Shown here: piece after piece, positions 1 through 6,767 of the stretch | Layout of the letters: every line of letters begins with the position of its first letter | How positions within the stretch are numbered: position 1 is the first letter of the stretch | Source of the DNA: Marinilabilia sp964403175 | GTDB lineage: Bacteria > Bacteroidota > Bacteroidia > Bacteroidales > Marinilabiliaceae | Length of the DNA: 11,170 bases | Direction of reading: 5' to 3' | Assembly (NCBI GenBank): GCA_964403175.1 | Contig: CAYOFH010000110.1 | Coordinates: forward strand, 1 to 11,170 | Translations under genes and position numbers: made by a program | Notes under the pieces: model-generated | Database searches by the model: none | Told to the model about the DNA's origin: nothing | The model's input: the letters and a program-made list of their open reading frames with translations, nothing else

Positions 1-1
1 A

Positions 2-137
2 CAATAGTCCGTTAGATTTTTAGATATAAGAATTAAGATGAATCGTATGACATTGAATGTCTGTACTTTAACATAAAACACCTTTTAAATATAAAAAATT
101 GATTCAAAGACTCTTATAAAAGTTTAATGGAGTATTA
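2..137 (+). repeat. 136-bp structured repeat, copy A
   Basis: This is the first of three copies of one non-coding repeat, and it aligns without gaps to copy B at an offset of 142 bp. Its first 21 bases (2-22, CAATAGTCCGTTAGATTTTTA) are nearly complementary to its last 21 (117-137): I count 16 Watson-Crick pairs, 3 G-T type pairs and 2 mismatches. It is the most divergent copy, with the middle (about 75-110) largely drifted and the ends conserved. The left flank is cut by the window edge, so the array may extend further left. It encodes no open frame of note. It lies downstream of oadB, which is read towards it. Confidence 0.8.
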
Positions 138-143
138 TATACT

Positions 144-279
144 CAATAGATCGTTAGACTTTTAGATATAAGATTTAAGCTAAATCATATAACATTGATA
201 ACCTGTGCTTTAAGACAAAAACTTATTCACTTGCAAATACTTGAACTTTAGGCTTTTATAAAAGTTTAACGAAGTGTTG
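144..279 (+). repeat. 136-bp structured repeat, copy B
   Basis: This second copy sits in tandem with copy A, with 6 bp (TATACT) between them. The terminal inverted repeat is 144-164 against 259-279: 17 Watson-Crick pairs, 2 G-T type pairs and 2 mismatches. An internal perfect inverted repeat, GATTTA-agc-TAAATC, sits at 172-186 just inside the left end, and the 12-bp palindrome CTTTTATAAAAG lies near the right end. Copy B is about 87% identical to copy C, which lies about 10 kb away in the same orientation (around 18 differences over 136 positions, no gaps). It ends 23 bp beyond the oadB stop codon, so an oadB transcript that reads through would carry the fold in its 3' end. No protein is encoded. 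Confidence 0.85.
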
Positions 280-302
280 ATATAAAAACGCGTATGAAAA
301 AA

Positions 303-1514
303 TTATCCAAGTAGGGAAATCATTACTCCGGCTGCTACTGCAGAACCGATAACACCGGATATATTGGAGGCCATGCAGTATTGTAGTAAATGATTGCTGT
401 TGTCATGCTTCAATCCCAGTTCGCTGGCAACTCTGGAGGCCATAGGCACAGCACTCAACCCTGTAGCACCTATCAGCGGATTAATTTTCTTTTTGGAAAA
501 CAGATTGTAACCTTTCACTACCAGAATTCCTCCGGCAATGGAAATAGTGAAAGCCAGGAATCCACCTACTAGAATGCCCAGTGTTTTAAAATCCAGAAAT
601 ACGTTAGAAGTCATGGTGGCTCCAACAGCAAGTCCGAGAAATATTGTGGCAGTATTCATGATGGGCCCAGTAGCAGCATCAGACAGGCGGGAAGTAGCGG
701 AACCAATCTCTTTGATAAGATTACCGAAAAGCAACATCCCCAACAATGGTAATGAGGAAGGCACAAGAATAGCAACCACAATTCCAAGCACAACAGGGAA
801 AATAATTTTAACAGTTTTAATATTTTTAATCTGGTATTTGGGAGGATACAATTTATCCTGTTCCTTCATATTAATCCGAAAATCTTGTTTTGTCATAAGA
901 CCGTTAGCCACCAATGGTACAATTACCGGAACCAAAGCCATATAGGAATAAGCAGCAATGGCAATGGGACCCAATAAATGGGGTGCCAGTAAAATGGTGG
1001 TATAAATGGCGGTGGGTCCATCGGCTCCACCAATAATCCCCAGAGAACCAGCCTCCTTAGCCGTAAGCCCTAAAACAATAGCACCAAAGAAGATCCCGAA
1101 AATACCTATCTGGGCTGCTGCCCCGAAAAATGCCAGTCTCAAATTTCGTAACATGGGGCCAAAATCCGTTAATGCCCCTACTCCCATAAAAATAACAGGT
1201 GGCAGGAAACCTGTTTTTATCAAAGAATAATAAACAAAGTTCATTATCCCGTATTCATTGGCTATTTCGAACAAATTCATGTATCTGTGTCCCGGCAGTT
1301 CCACCATTTCGGCCGGAACCACATCCATATTCCCACCGGGAAGATTGGCCAGAATAATCCCAAAACCTATTGGGACCAACAGTAAAGGCTCATATTTTTT
1401 TACAATACCAAGAAAGAGTAAAATGGCGCCAATTAAAATCATTAATAAAACCCCGGGAGTTGCTGCGATTTCTCCCAGGGCTGTCATATCGTATAATTGC
1501 CTTAGTACTTCCAT
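303..1514 (-). CDS. oadB: Na+-transporting oxaloacetate decarboxylase, beta subunit
   Basis: This is the membrane subunit of the biotin-dependent decarboxylase sodium pump (OadB/MmdB/GcdB family). It decarboxylates carboxybiotin and couples this to Na+ export across the inner membrane. The 403-residue protein has many hydrophobic segments (for example about 20-37, 42-58, 127-150, 185-205, 236-265, 310-333 and 385-402). It carries the family signature GGADGPTAIY at 162-171, whose Asp165 belongs to the conserved ion site, and a conserved C-terminal SNISGVIGSA at 383-392. The length is close to the shorter members of the family. The ATG start gives the expected N terminus (MEVLRQLYDMTAL) and lies 26 bp beyond the oadA stop, consistent with one operon. 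No clear intrinsic terminator follows; the structured repeat copies lie there instead. The assignment to the decarboxylase pump family is firm. The exact substrate follows from the adjacent alpha subunit. Confidence 0.95.
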   Translation of the reverse strand: MEVLRQLYDMTALGEIAATPGVLLMILIGAILLFLGIVKKYEPLLLVPIGFGIILANLPGGNMDVVPAEMVELPGHRYMNLFEIANEYGIMNFVYYSLIKTGFLPPVIFMGVGALTDFGPMLRNLRLAFFGAAAQIGIFGIFFGAIVLGLTAKEAGSLGIIGGADGPTAIYTTILLAPHLLGPIAIAAYSYMALVPVIVPLVANGLMTKQDFRINMKEQDKLYPPKYQIKNIKTVKIIFPVVLGIVVAILVPSSLPLLGMLLFGNLIKEIGSATSRLSDAATGPIMNTATIFLGLAVGATMTSNVFLDFKTLGILVGGFLAFTISIAGGILVVKGYNLFSKKKINPLIGATGLSAVPMASRVASELGLKHDNSNHLLQYCMASNISGVIGSAVAAGVMISLLG

Positions 1515-1540
1515 CTAATAATCAGGTTCTTTTGATCAAA

Positions 1541-3412
1541 TTATTTCAGAATAATCAGTTCATCATCTTCTTCCACCTCACTACCATTCTCTTTAAGTAT
1601 TTTAGCCACAACACCGTCCCGGTTCAACCGAACTGCATTGTAAGTCTTCATGGCCTCAATGTATCCTATAACATCTCCTTTTTTCATCTTATCTCCTTCT
1701 TTAACGGGTGTCTCACTAGCATCTTTCGTAAAATAAAATCTTCCTTCCAGAGGAGAAGCTATTGTTTCGCCCTTTACGTCAGCAGTGGATGAAGAGGAAT
1801 CTTTTGAAGAAGAGCTCTTCATTTCAGCAGTCTCCTGTCCGTCGTAAGACACCAAAACTTCAAAAAATTCACCATTCACATTGATATTCATCTTTGCTGG
1901 CGAACAGCTCTCGGGCGTACCTTTCTCTGAACCGTCTTCAGTGGATGCTGCTCCGGCTTTCCGTTGGGCCAGGTCTGCTTCAAATTCTTCTTTGGCCTTT
2001 CCAGACTTGAAATTCCGATACTGCTGAGGGTGCATAGCCAGTTCCATCAGCTCTTCATCATCTTTGCCATAGTCCCAGCCATTATCATCCATCTCTTTTT
2101 GGAAACTATCCAGTGCATCGGGATAAGGTTCCTGTGGATGACCAGTAAAAAATTCTCTTCCTTCTTTTTCAGCAATTTCGATTATTTCTGGTGCCAGTTT
2201 TCCTGGAAGCTGACCACTTTTACCCAGAATCATATCCCAAATATTGTCCGCAATCAGACTCCATCGCTCACGTCCTTTTTCCATCTGAAGCACATTCATC
2301 AAAGCCAGATTTTTTACATATTGACTAAAAGGTGTTACCAATGGCGGATACCCAAGCTTGGGCCATATATATTCAACTTCTTCGAACAGCTTCACAAGCA
2401 ATTCATCCTGCGAAAGTTTTGGCTTATTTTGTTTGGCTTTCCATTTATTCAGGCTCTTCAGACTGTTTTCCAGATCGCTCATCAGGCTGCCCATCATACC
2501 ACCGGGCAGGCCTGGAGCAATAAGCAAAGAATTCATCTGCCGATTTTTTGGATTGATATAATAACCAAGAAAATTATCAATAAATTCCTGTGTAAGCTTA
2601 CGAACTTTCATATAAGCTTTCATATCAATATCAGGAACTTCAAACCCATCGTCTTTCAACATAGCCTGAATGGTAAGCAGGTCCGGATGCCCGGTTCCCC
2701 AGGAAAGCGGCTCCATGGCCACATCCACATAATCTACTCCGGCCCGGGCTACCTCAAGAATGGTAGCAACTGAAAATCCGGGGCCTGAATGACCATGATA
2801 AGTAATCGGTACTTCTTTATGCTGTTTGCGAATACCTTCCACTATTTTACCCAACCATGAAGGACGGGCAATACCCGCCATATCTTTAAGACATATCTCA
2901 TCGGCACCGGCTTTTATTAGCTGGTTGGCCAAATCAATATAATAACCGACCGTATGAACTTTTGAATAAGTAAGACTCATGGCAGCCTGAGAAATCATTC
3001 CACCTTCTTTGGCATATTTAATGGAATCAATAATATTTCTAGGGTCATTGAGCCCATCAAAAGAGCGGGCAATATCTGTCCCTTGCTGTTTTTTTACTTT
3101 AAACATCAGTTTACGCACATCGGCAGGAACAGGCGACATACGAATACCGTTGAGCGCACGTTCCAGCATATGCGTTTCAATTCCTGCTTCGTTAAATGGC
3201 TGAGTCCATTCACGAACAGTTTCATTAGGGTTTTCTCCCAAAAGGAGGTTGATTTGTTCAAATCCCCCTCCATTGGTTTCCACCCTGGAGAAACATCCCA
3301 TATCAATGATGGCAGGCGCCACCTTTACCAGTTGTTCTTTGTGTGGCACATATTTCCCGGATGATTGCCACATATCGCGATACAACAACGAAAATTTAAT
3401 TTTTCTCCCCAT
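1541..3412 (-). CDS. oadA: Oxaloacetate decarboxylase alpha subunit, divergent, with fused biotinyl domain
   Basis: This is the cytoplasmic carboxyltransferase of the Na+ pump. It moves the carboxyl group of oxaloacetate to biotin and releases pyruvate. The 623-residue protein has an HMGL-like TIM barrel at about 5-265. Metal-site candidates are Asp13 in YRDMWQS, the carbamylation-type Lys176 in CLKDMAG, and His206/His208 in YHGHSG. A conserved carboxylase helical domain follows at about 280-475, then a low-complexity Ser-rich linker (about 484-545), then a biotinyl domain (about 550-623) with Lys589 in EAMKTYN as the biotin site. The usual barrel motifs of OadA and pyruvate carboxylase (RDAHQS, WGGATFD, LLRGQN) are altered to RDMWQS, NGGGFEQ and LERALNG. 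This marks a separate subgroup that I associate with Bacteroidota. An AGGAAG stretch lies just before the ATG. The stop of oadG is 18 bp upstream. The alternative, a pyruvate carboxylase B subunit, is less likely given the flanking oadG and oadB. Confidence 0.92.
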   Translation of the reverse strand: MGRKIKFSLLYRDMWQSSGKYVPHKEQLVKVAPAIIDMGCFSRVETNGGGFEQINLLLGENPNETVREWTQPFNEAGIETHMLERALNGIRMSPVPADVRKLMFKVKKQQGTDIARSFDGLNDPRNIIDSIKYAKEGGMISQAAMSLTYSKVHTVGYYIDLANQLIKAGADEICLKDMAGIARPSWLGKIVEGIRKQHKEVPITYHGHSGPGFSVATILEVARAGVDYVDVAMEPLSWGTGHPDLLTIQAMLKDDGFEVPDIDMKAYMKVRKLTQEFIDNFLGYYINPKNRQMNSLLIAPGLPGGMMGSLMSDLENSLKSLNKWKAKQNKPKLSQDELLVKLFEEVEYIWPKLGYPPLVTPFSQYVKNLALMNVLQMEKGRERWSLIADNIWDMILGKSGQLPGKLAPEIIEIAEKEGREFFTGHPQEPYPDALDSFQKEMDDNGWDYGKDDEELMELAMHPQQYRNFKSGKAKEEFEADLAQRKAGAASTEDGSEKGTPESCSPAKMNINVNGEFFEVLVSYDGQETAEMKSSSSKDSSSSTADVKGETIASPLEGRFYFTKDASETPVKEGDKMKKGDVIGYIEAMKTYNAVRLNRDGVVAKILKENGSEVEEDDELIILK

Positions 3413-3430
3413 ATCTTCCTATCTGTATTT

Positions 3431-3691
3431 TTATTTTTTTCTAATTTCCTCGACATTTCCCCGGCCTCCGGTTACTTTTTTTACTCCAGCTACAATAGCC
3501 GCCATTTTTGAAAAATCAATGTCTTTATTTGGGTCTTCTCTCTTTGTTTGGGGATTACTTTCATCAGGCATGAAACGGTTGACCAGGAATATCAGGGTAT
3601 TACCTATTAATACTACCAATAGTAATACAGTGAAAACTGTTACCATTCCAACGCTCAGAAGCATCCATGCCTGATCAAAACTTTCGGTCAT
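3431..3691 (-). CDS. oadG: Oxaloacetate decarboxylase gamma subunit
   Basis: This is the small membrane-anchored subunit that in known pumps helps assemble the complex and tethers the alpha subunit to the beta subunit. The 86-residue protein has one transmembrane helix at about 10-38 (LLSVGMVTVFTVLLLVVLIG and onward), a charged middle, and the C-terminal stretch FSKMAAIVAGVKKVTGGRG at 60-78 seen in the OadG-related family. Klebsiella-type OadG has a His-rich zinc-binding tail, which is absent here. It is the first gene of the operon, 18 bp before oadA. The ATG is preceded by an AT-rich leader without a Shine-Dalgarno sequence. Identity rests on size, topology, the tail motif and the operon context. 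Confidence 0.88.
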   Translation of the reverse strand: MTESFDQAWMLLSVGMVTVFTVLLLVVLIGNTLIFLVNRFMPDESNPQTKREDPNKDIDFSKMAAIVAGVKKVTGGRGNVEEIRKK

Positions 3692-4101
3692 ATTACAATT
3701 TCATTTTCAGATTGAAAGTATTATCTTAATTTCATCAACAATGAATATACAATAATACCCTTTTTTAAAGCATATTTCACAAATCCGCTTTCGCCAGATG
3801 TGACTTCAACACCAATCAAACTATCATATAAATTTGATTATCTTTAGAATACCTTTTTATTAGTTTTTCCAAACTCTTTAAGGCTTTTTTTCTTTATTGT
3901 TCTCACAACAGACCCTATAATCTCATTAATCTGCTTGTTGAAGCAGACAGTATATAATCTTTAAGTAGTTATCAATTAATTATTTACAAAAATTTAAGAA
4001 CTATTGAAAATTGCATGTCAATTAAAACCATAGCAGGATTTTTTTGATTCTAATGCAATGTTTATGAAAACCCTTATTATTTTTACAAAAAATGAAACTT
4101 A
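3692..4101. other. Divergent intergenic region between oadG and the aminotransferase
   Basis: These 410 bp separate two divergent genes and should hold both promoters. For the oad operon (minus strand) the best candidate is TTTG at 3783-3780 with TATTATTG at 3757-3750, one mismatch from the TAnnTTTG element and a 22-bp spacer; this is weak. On the plus strand TAAATTTG at 3829-3836 matches the element, but it has no good upstream TTTG and lies about 265 bp before the start codon. A small perfect hairpin lies at 3930-3947. I see no tRNA, riboswitch or credible small gene here. Confidence 0.4.
3930..3947. other. Perfect 7-bp-arm inverted repeat
   Basis: TCTGCTT-gttg-AAGCAGA forms a perfect 7-bp stem with a 4-base loop in otherwise AT-rich intergenic DNA. 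Neither strand has a T-run after it, so it is not an intrinsic terminator. It could be an operator or an RNA hairpin in the leader of the downstream aminotransferase gene. Function unknown. Confidence 0.4.
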
Positions 4102-4863
4102 ATGAACCAAGATAACATCCTGGAATTGTACGAGGTTTTTCGCATAGAACAAGGCATTGCCCTGTTTTTGGAAGACCATATTGAACGTTTGTTTAATGGT
4201 GCATACAAAGCCGGAATAAAACTAACATTCGATTTTTCAACCATAGAAAACTACTTGAAAAACCTTCTGGAAAGAGAACAAATAAAAACGGGAAATGTTA
4301 GACTCTCTGTTTTTTTTGAATCATCCACCGGCAAAATGACCTCTTTTGAAGCATTTATTGTTCCCTACAAATATCCTCCTCAGGAACTTTACAAACATGG
4401 AATATCCTGCGGACTCTTTTTTAATGAAAGAGAACATCCTGAAACAAAAATTGCAAATACCCAGATAAGAAAACAGGCCAATGAACTAATATCAGAAAAA
4501 AATATCTTTGAAGTTCTTTTGGTGAACCACACTGGAGAAATTACGGAAGGCAGCCGCAGTAATGTATTCTTTATCCTCGATAAGAAATTGGTTACAGCGC
4601 CCGGCCACATGGTTTTACCTGGTATAGCAAGAAAAAAAACACTTGAAGCAGCCCGAGCTCTAAATATCCCTGTGAAATTTAGTGCTTTGCCTCACAAAAA
4701 ACTAAAAGAGGTAGATGCTGCCTTCATTACAGGCACTTCCCCAAGAATTTTAGCAATAAAAAGCATTGAAAGTTTTAATCTGAAAGGAGACCATCCAGTA
4801 ATTCAACAATTGGCCAATAAATTTTCTGAATTCGTTAAGTCTTATATAAAAAATAGATTGTAA
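4102..4863 (+). CDS. Class IV PLP-dependent aminotransferase/lyase
   Basis: This is a fold-type IV PLP enzyme of 253 residues. The family contains branched-chain aminotransferases, D-amino-acid aminotransferases and 4-amino-4-deoxychorismate lyase (PabC). Visible family features are YEVFRIEQG near the N terminus (10-18), the DHIERL segment at 25-30, the likely Schiff-base Lys116 (ETKIANTQIRKQ), the EITEGSRSNVFFI block at 146-158 with Glu149 and Asn154, LPGIARKKTLE at 172-182, and the phosphate-binding-type ITGTSPRILAI at 209-219. The short length fits PabC-like or unspecialised members better than typical branched-chain aminotransferases of about 300 residues or more, but no pabA or pabB is nearby. 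The substrate therefore stays open. The gene starts at an ATG without a Shine-Dalgarno sequence and is followed after 19 bp by an HD-domain gene, probably in one transcript. Confidence 0.85.
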   Translation: MNQDNILELYEVFRIEQGIALFLEDHIERLFNGAYKAGIKLTFDFSTIENYLKNLLEREQIKTGNVRLSVFFESSTGKMTSFEAFIVPYKYPPQELYKHGISCGLFFNEREHPETKIANTQIRKQANELISEKNIFEVLLVNHTGEITEGSRSNVFFILDKKLVTAPGHMVLPGIARKKTLEAARALNIPVKFSALPHKKLKEVDAAFITGTSPRILAIKSIESFNLKGDHPVIQQLANKFSEFVKSYIKNRL

Positions 4864-4882
4864 ATAAACAAAAAAAGATAAC

Positions 4883-5455
4883 ATGAAACCGACGCGAGAA
4901 CATGCCTTAGAGTTGTTCAAAAAGTACAATCAGAGCGAAAGCCTATACAAGCACGCTATCTCGGTGGAAGCTGTTATGAAATATTTCGCTGAAAAATATA
5001 ATGAAGATACGGAAAAATGGTCAATCATTGGGTTAGTTCATGATTTAGATTATGAAAAATATCCGGATCAACACTGCTCCATGACCCGCAGAATTCTTGA
5101 AGAAAATGAATGGCCTGAAGAATACATTAGGGCTATTGTTAGTCATGGCTGGGGAATTTGCAGCGACACCAGGCCTGAACATACTATGGAAAAAGTCCTT
5201 TTTGCTACGGATGAATTAACAGGCCTGATTACAACTTCTGTTTTGGTGCGTCCGGACAAAAGCATCCATGAATTAAAAGTTAATTCAGTAATGAAAAAGT
5301 GGAAAGACAGAAAATTTGCAGCTGGTGTGGATCGGAACATCATTCTCAAAGGTGCGGAAATGCTTGATACAGATATCCGGGATCTGATTGAAGAAACTAT
5401 TGAAGCCATGAAAAAAGTGGCTCCCGAATTAGGGCTGAACGGGGCATCCTCCTAA
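4883..5455 (+). CDS. HD-domain phosphohydrolase-like protein
   Basis: This is a 190-residue soluble protein with the metal-binding pattern of the HD superfamily: His24 (KHAISVEAV), the His53-Asp54 pair in LVHDLDYEKYP, His88 (VSHGW) and Asp110 (FATDELTGL). This supports a divalent-metal-dependent phosphohydrolase fold. Its substrate cannot be read from the sequence. Members of this HDIG-like group are often annotated only as HD-domain or hydrolase proteins. The ATG lies 19 bp after the aminotransferase stop codon, which suggests co-transcription, but a functional link is unproven. It ends 46 bp from the stop codon of the convergent UroD-family gene. No strong terminator hairpin separates the two. 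Confidence 0.85.
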   Translation: MKPTREHALELFKKYNQSESLYKHAISVEAVMKYFAEKYNEDTEKWSIIGLVHDLDYEKYPDQHCSMTRRILEENEWPEEYIRAIVSHGWGICSDTRPEHTMEKVLFATDELTGLITTSVLVRPDKSIHELKVNSVMKKWKDRKFAAGVDRNIILKGAEMLDTDIRDLIEETIEAMKKVAPELGLNGASS

Positions 5456-5501
5456 TCTGAAAGCCACTAAAATTCTCAAAGCTTAGGGAAGGGCTAAAAT
5501 T

Positions 5502-6575
5502 CTATCTTGGATGCAACACAGAATACTCTTTAACTGCCTCATACATTGCCAAAACATTTTCTATGGGAGTTTCCACTTTTAGCTTGTGCGAGGGACCAAT
5601 AATAAAACCACCGCCAAGGGCCATTGTATCAATAAGTTCATACACCCCTTCTTTAACATGCTCAGGTGTCGATTTACGAAGCAATAACTCTTCATCCAGC
5701 CCCCCTGAGAAGGTTATCATCTGCCCGAAATCTTTCTTAAGTCCCCAAGGACTCATTCCTTGAGCCCTGGTCTGAATAGGATCCAGAACATCAGCCCCCA
5801 GAGAGATAAACTCGGGAAGCAACTTACGTACAGCGCCACAACTATGCATATAAAAATTAACGCCCAACTTGCGGGGTAACTCGACAAACCTTTCAATAGC
5901 GGGTCGGCAATAGTTATTCCAGTTTTCATTACTAATCATAAGCCCGCTGCTGGCACCAAAATCATCGGCAATTCGAATAAAATCCACCTTATCACCTGTT
6001 ACAGAGAAAAACTTATCAATAAAGTCGACATAAAATTCAGTTACCTTATCAACTAAAGCCTTAAAAAAACGAGGACTATACATCATAACATCCAAAAAAG
6101 CATCACGACCAATCAGACGCTGGATGATTCTGAACAATCCGGGGGAAGAATAGCCGGGGGCTGTCATTATGGCAAAATCCTTATATTTTTCGCACTGACC
6201 TGCCAGGGAATTGAAATCAAATAATCCGGTATGTGGCCATGGGTAGGTCTCAAGATCAGCGGGATCCGAAATTCCCTGAAGCGGGAAATGTGTAGCCTCC
6301 CAATACTTCAAATCTCCATGCCCAACAAGCTCGTACCCAACTCCCCAAATATCTTTCTTATGTCCCCTTTGCCGGTTAACAAGCTCAGGACCGGTATAGA
6401 CAGGCTCCACCCAGCGAAAATCAATGTCTAGGTGTTCGAGAAGCTGATCAACATCAGAAAAACCCAATTCTGACATCATTTTCCGAGTGAATTCGGGAAC
6501 CGCCCAATAAAAAACAGGCACCCGGTCGGGTTCTTCATGATTTAAAGCCGTTAACACTCTCTCTTTGTGATTCAT
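5502..6575 (-). CDS. Uroporphyrinogen decarboxylase-family protein (methyltransferase-like, not HemE)
   Basis: This is a 357-residue single-domain protein of the URO-D superfamily, which includes HemE and the corrinoid/coenzyme M methyltransferases MtaA, MtbA and CmuA. It opens with NHKERVLTALNHEEPDRVPV, the usual start of the methyltransferase-like branch, and lacks the HemE substrate motif (PxWxMRQAGR). Other landmarks are the DDFGASSGLMIS block at 204-215, MHSCG at 243-247 (His244 and Cys246, the HxC zinc pair of MtaA-like enzymes), SGGLDEELLL at 290-299 and GPSHKLKVETPIENVLAMYEAV at 327-348. The distal cysteine that completes the zinc site in MtaA-type proteins is not seen after Cys246. 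A methyl-transfer role is therefore family inference only, and the substrate is unknown. It lies on the same strand 192 bp after the beta-galactosidase gene. No corrinoid protein or activase gene is nearby. Confidence 0.8.
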   Translation of the reverse strand: MNHKERVLTALNHEEPDRVPVFYWAVPEFTRKMMSELGFSDVDQLLEHLDIDFRWVEPVYTGPELVNRQRGHKKDIWGVGYELVGHGDLKYWEATHFPLQGISDPADLETYPWPHTGLFDFNSLAGQCEKYKDFAIMTAPGYSSPGLFRIIQRLIGRDAFLDVMMYSPRFFKALVDKVTEFYVDFIDKFFSVTGDKVDFIRIADDFGASSGLMISNENWNNYCRPAIERFVELPRKLGVNFYMHSCGAVRKLLPEFISLGADVLDPIQTRAQGMSPWGLKKDFGQMITFSGGLDEELLLRKSTPEHVKEGVYELIDTMALGGGFIIGPSHKLKVETPIENVLAMYEAVKEYSVLHPR

Positions 6576-6767
6576 AAATGATAGATTTAGGTCTCATTCA
6601 ATTATCATTTACTGCTGTTTTTGAGGCGAAAAACAATGCAAGATAGAGAAAAATGTTTGAAATTGTCAAAATACATTAGAAAATTTTAATAAACTGAAAA
6701 TTTAGATCTGTATCACGCAAACTAAATTACCAATTGTACTCAGGAACTGCTAAAAATCCCACAGCTT

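Noticed and set aside
2..279. CRISPR-like array
   Set aside because: There are only two tandem units of 136 bp with a 6-bp gap. The units are long and diverged, there are no spacers of regular size, and no cas genes are present.
1964..2773. Long plus-strand open frame (269 codons) opposite oadA
   Set aside because: It lies wholly inside oadA on the other strand. Its translation is rich in Phe, Ile, His and Gln with no family signature, as expected of an antisense shadow.
5456..5501. Possible bidirectional terminator between the convergent HD and UroD-family genes
   Set aside because: I find only a direct repeat of CTAAAATTCT (5467-5476 and 5494-5503) and 4-bp complementary stretches, not a stem with a T-run.
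5502..6575. HemE (uroporphyrinogen decarboxylase of heme synthesis)
   Set aside because: The N-terminal PxWxMRQAGR substrate motif is missing and the HxCG methyltransferase-type motif is present.
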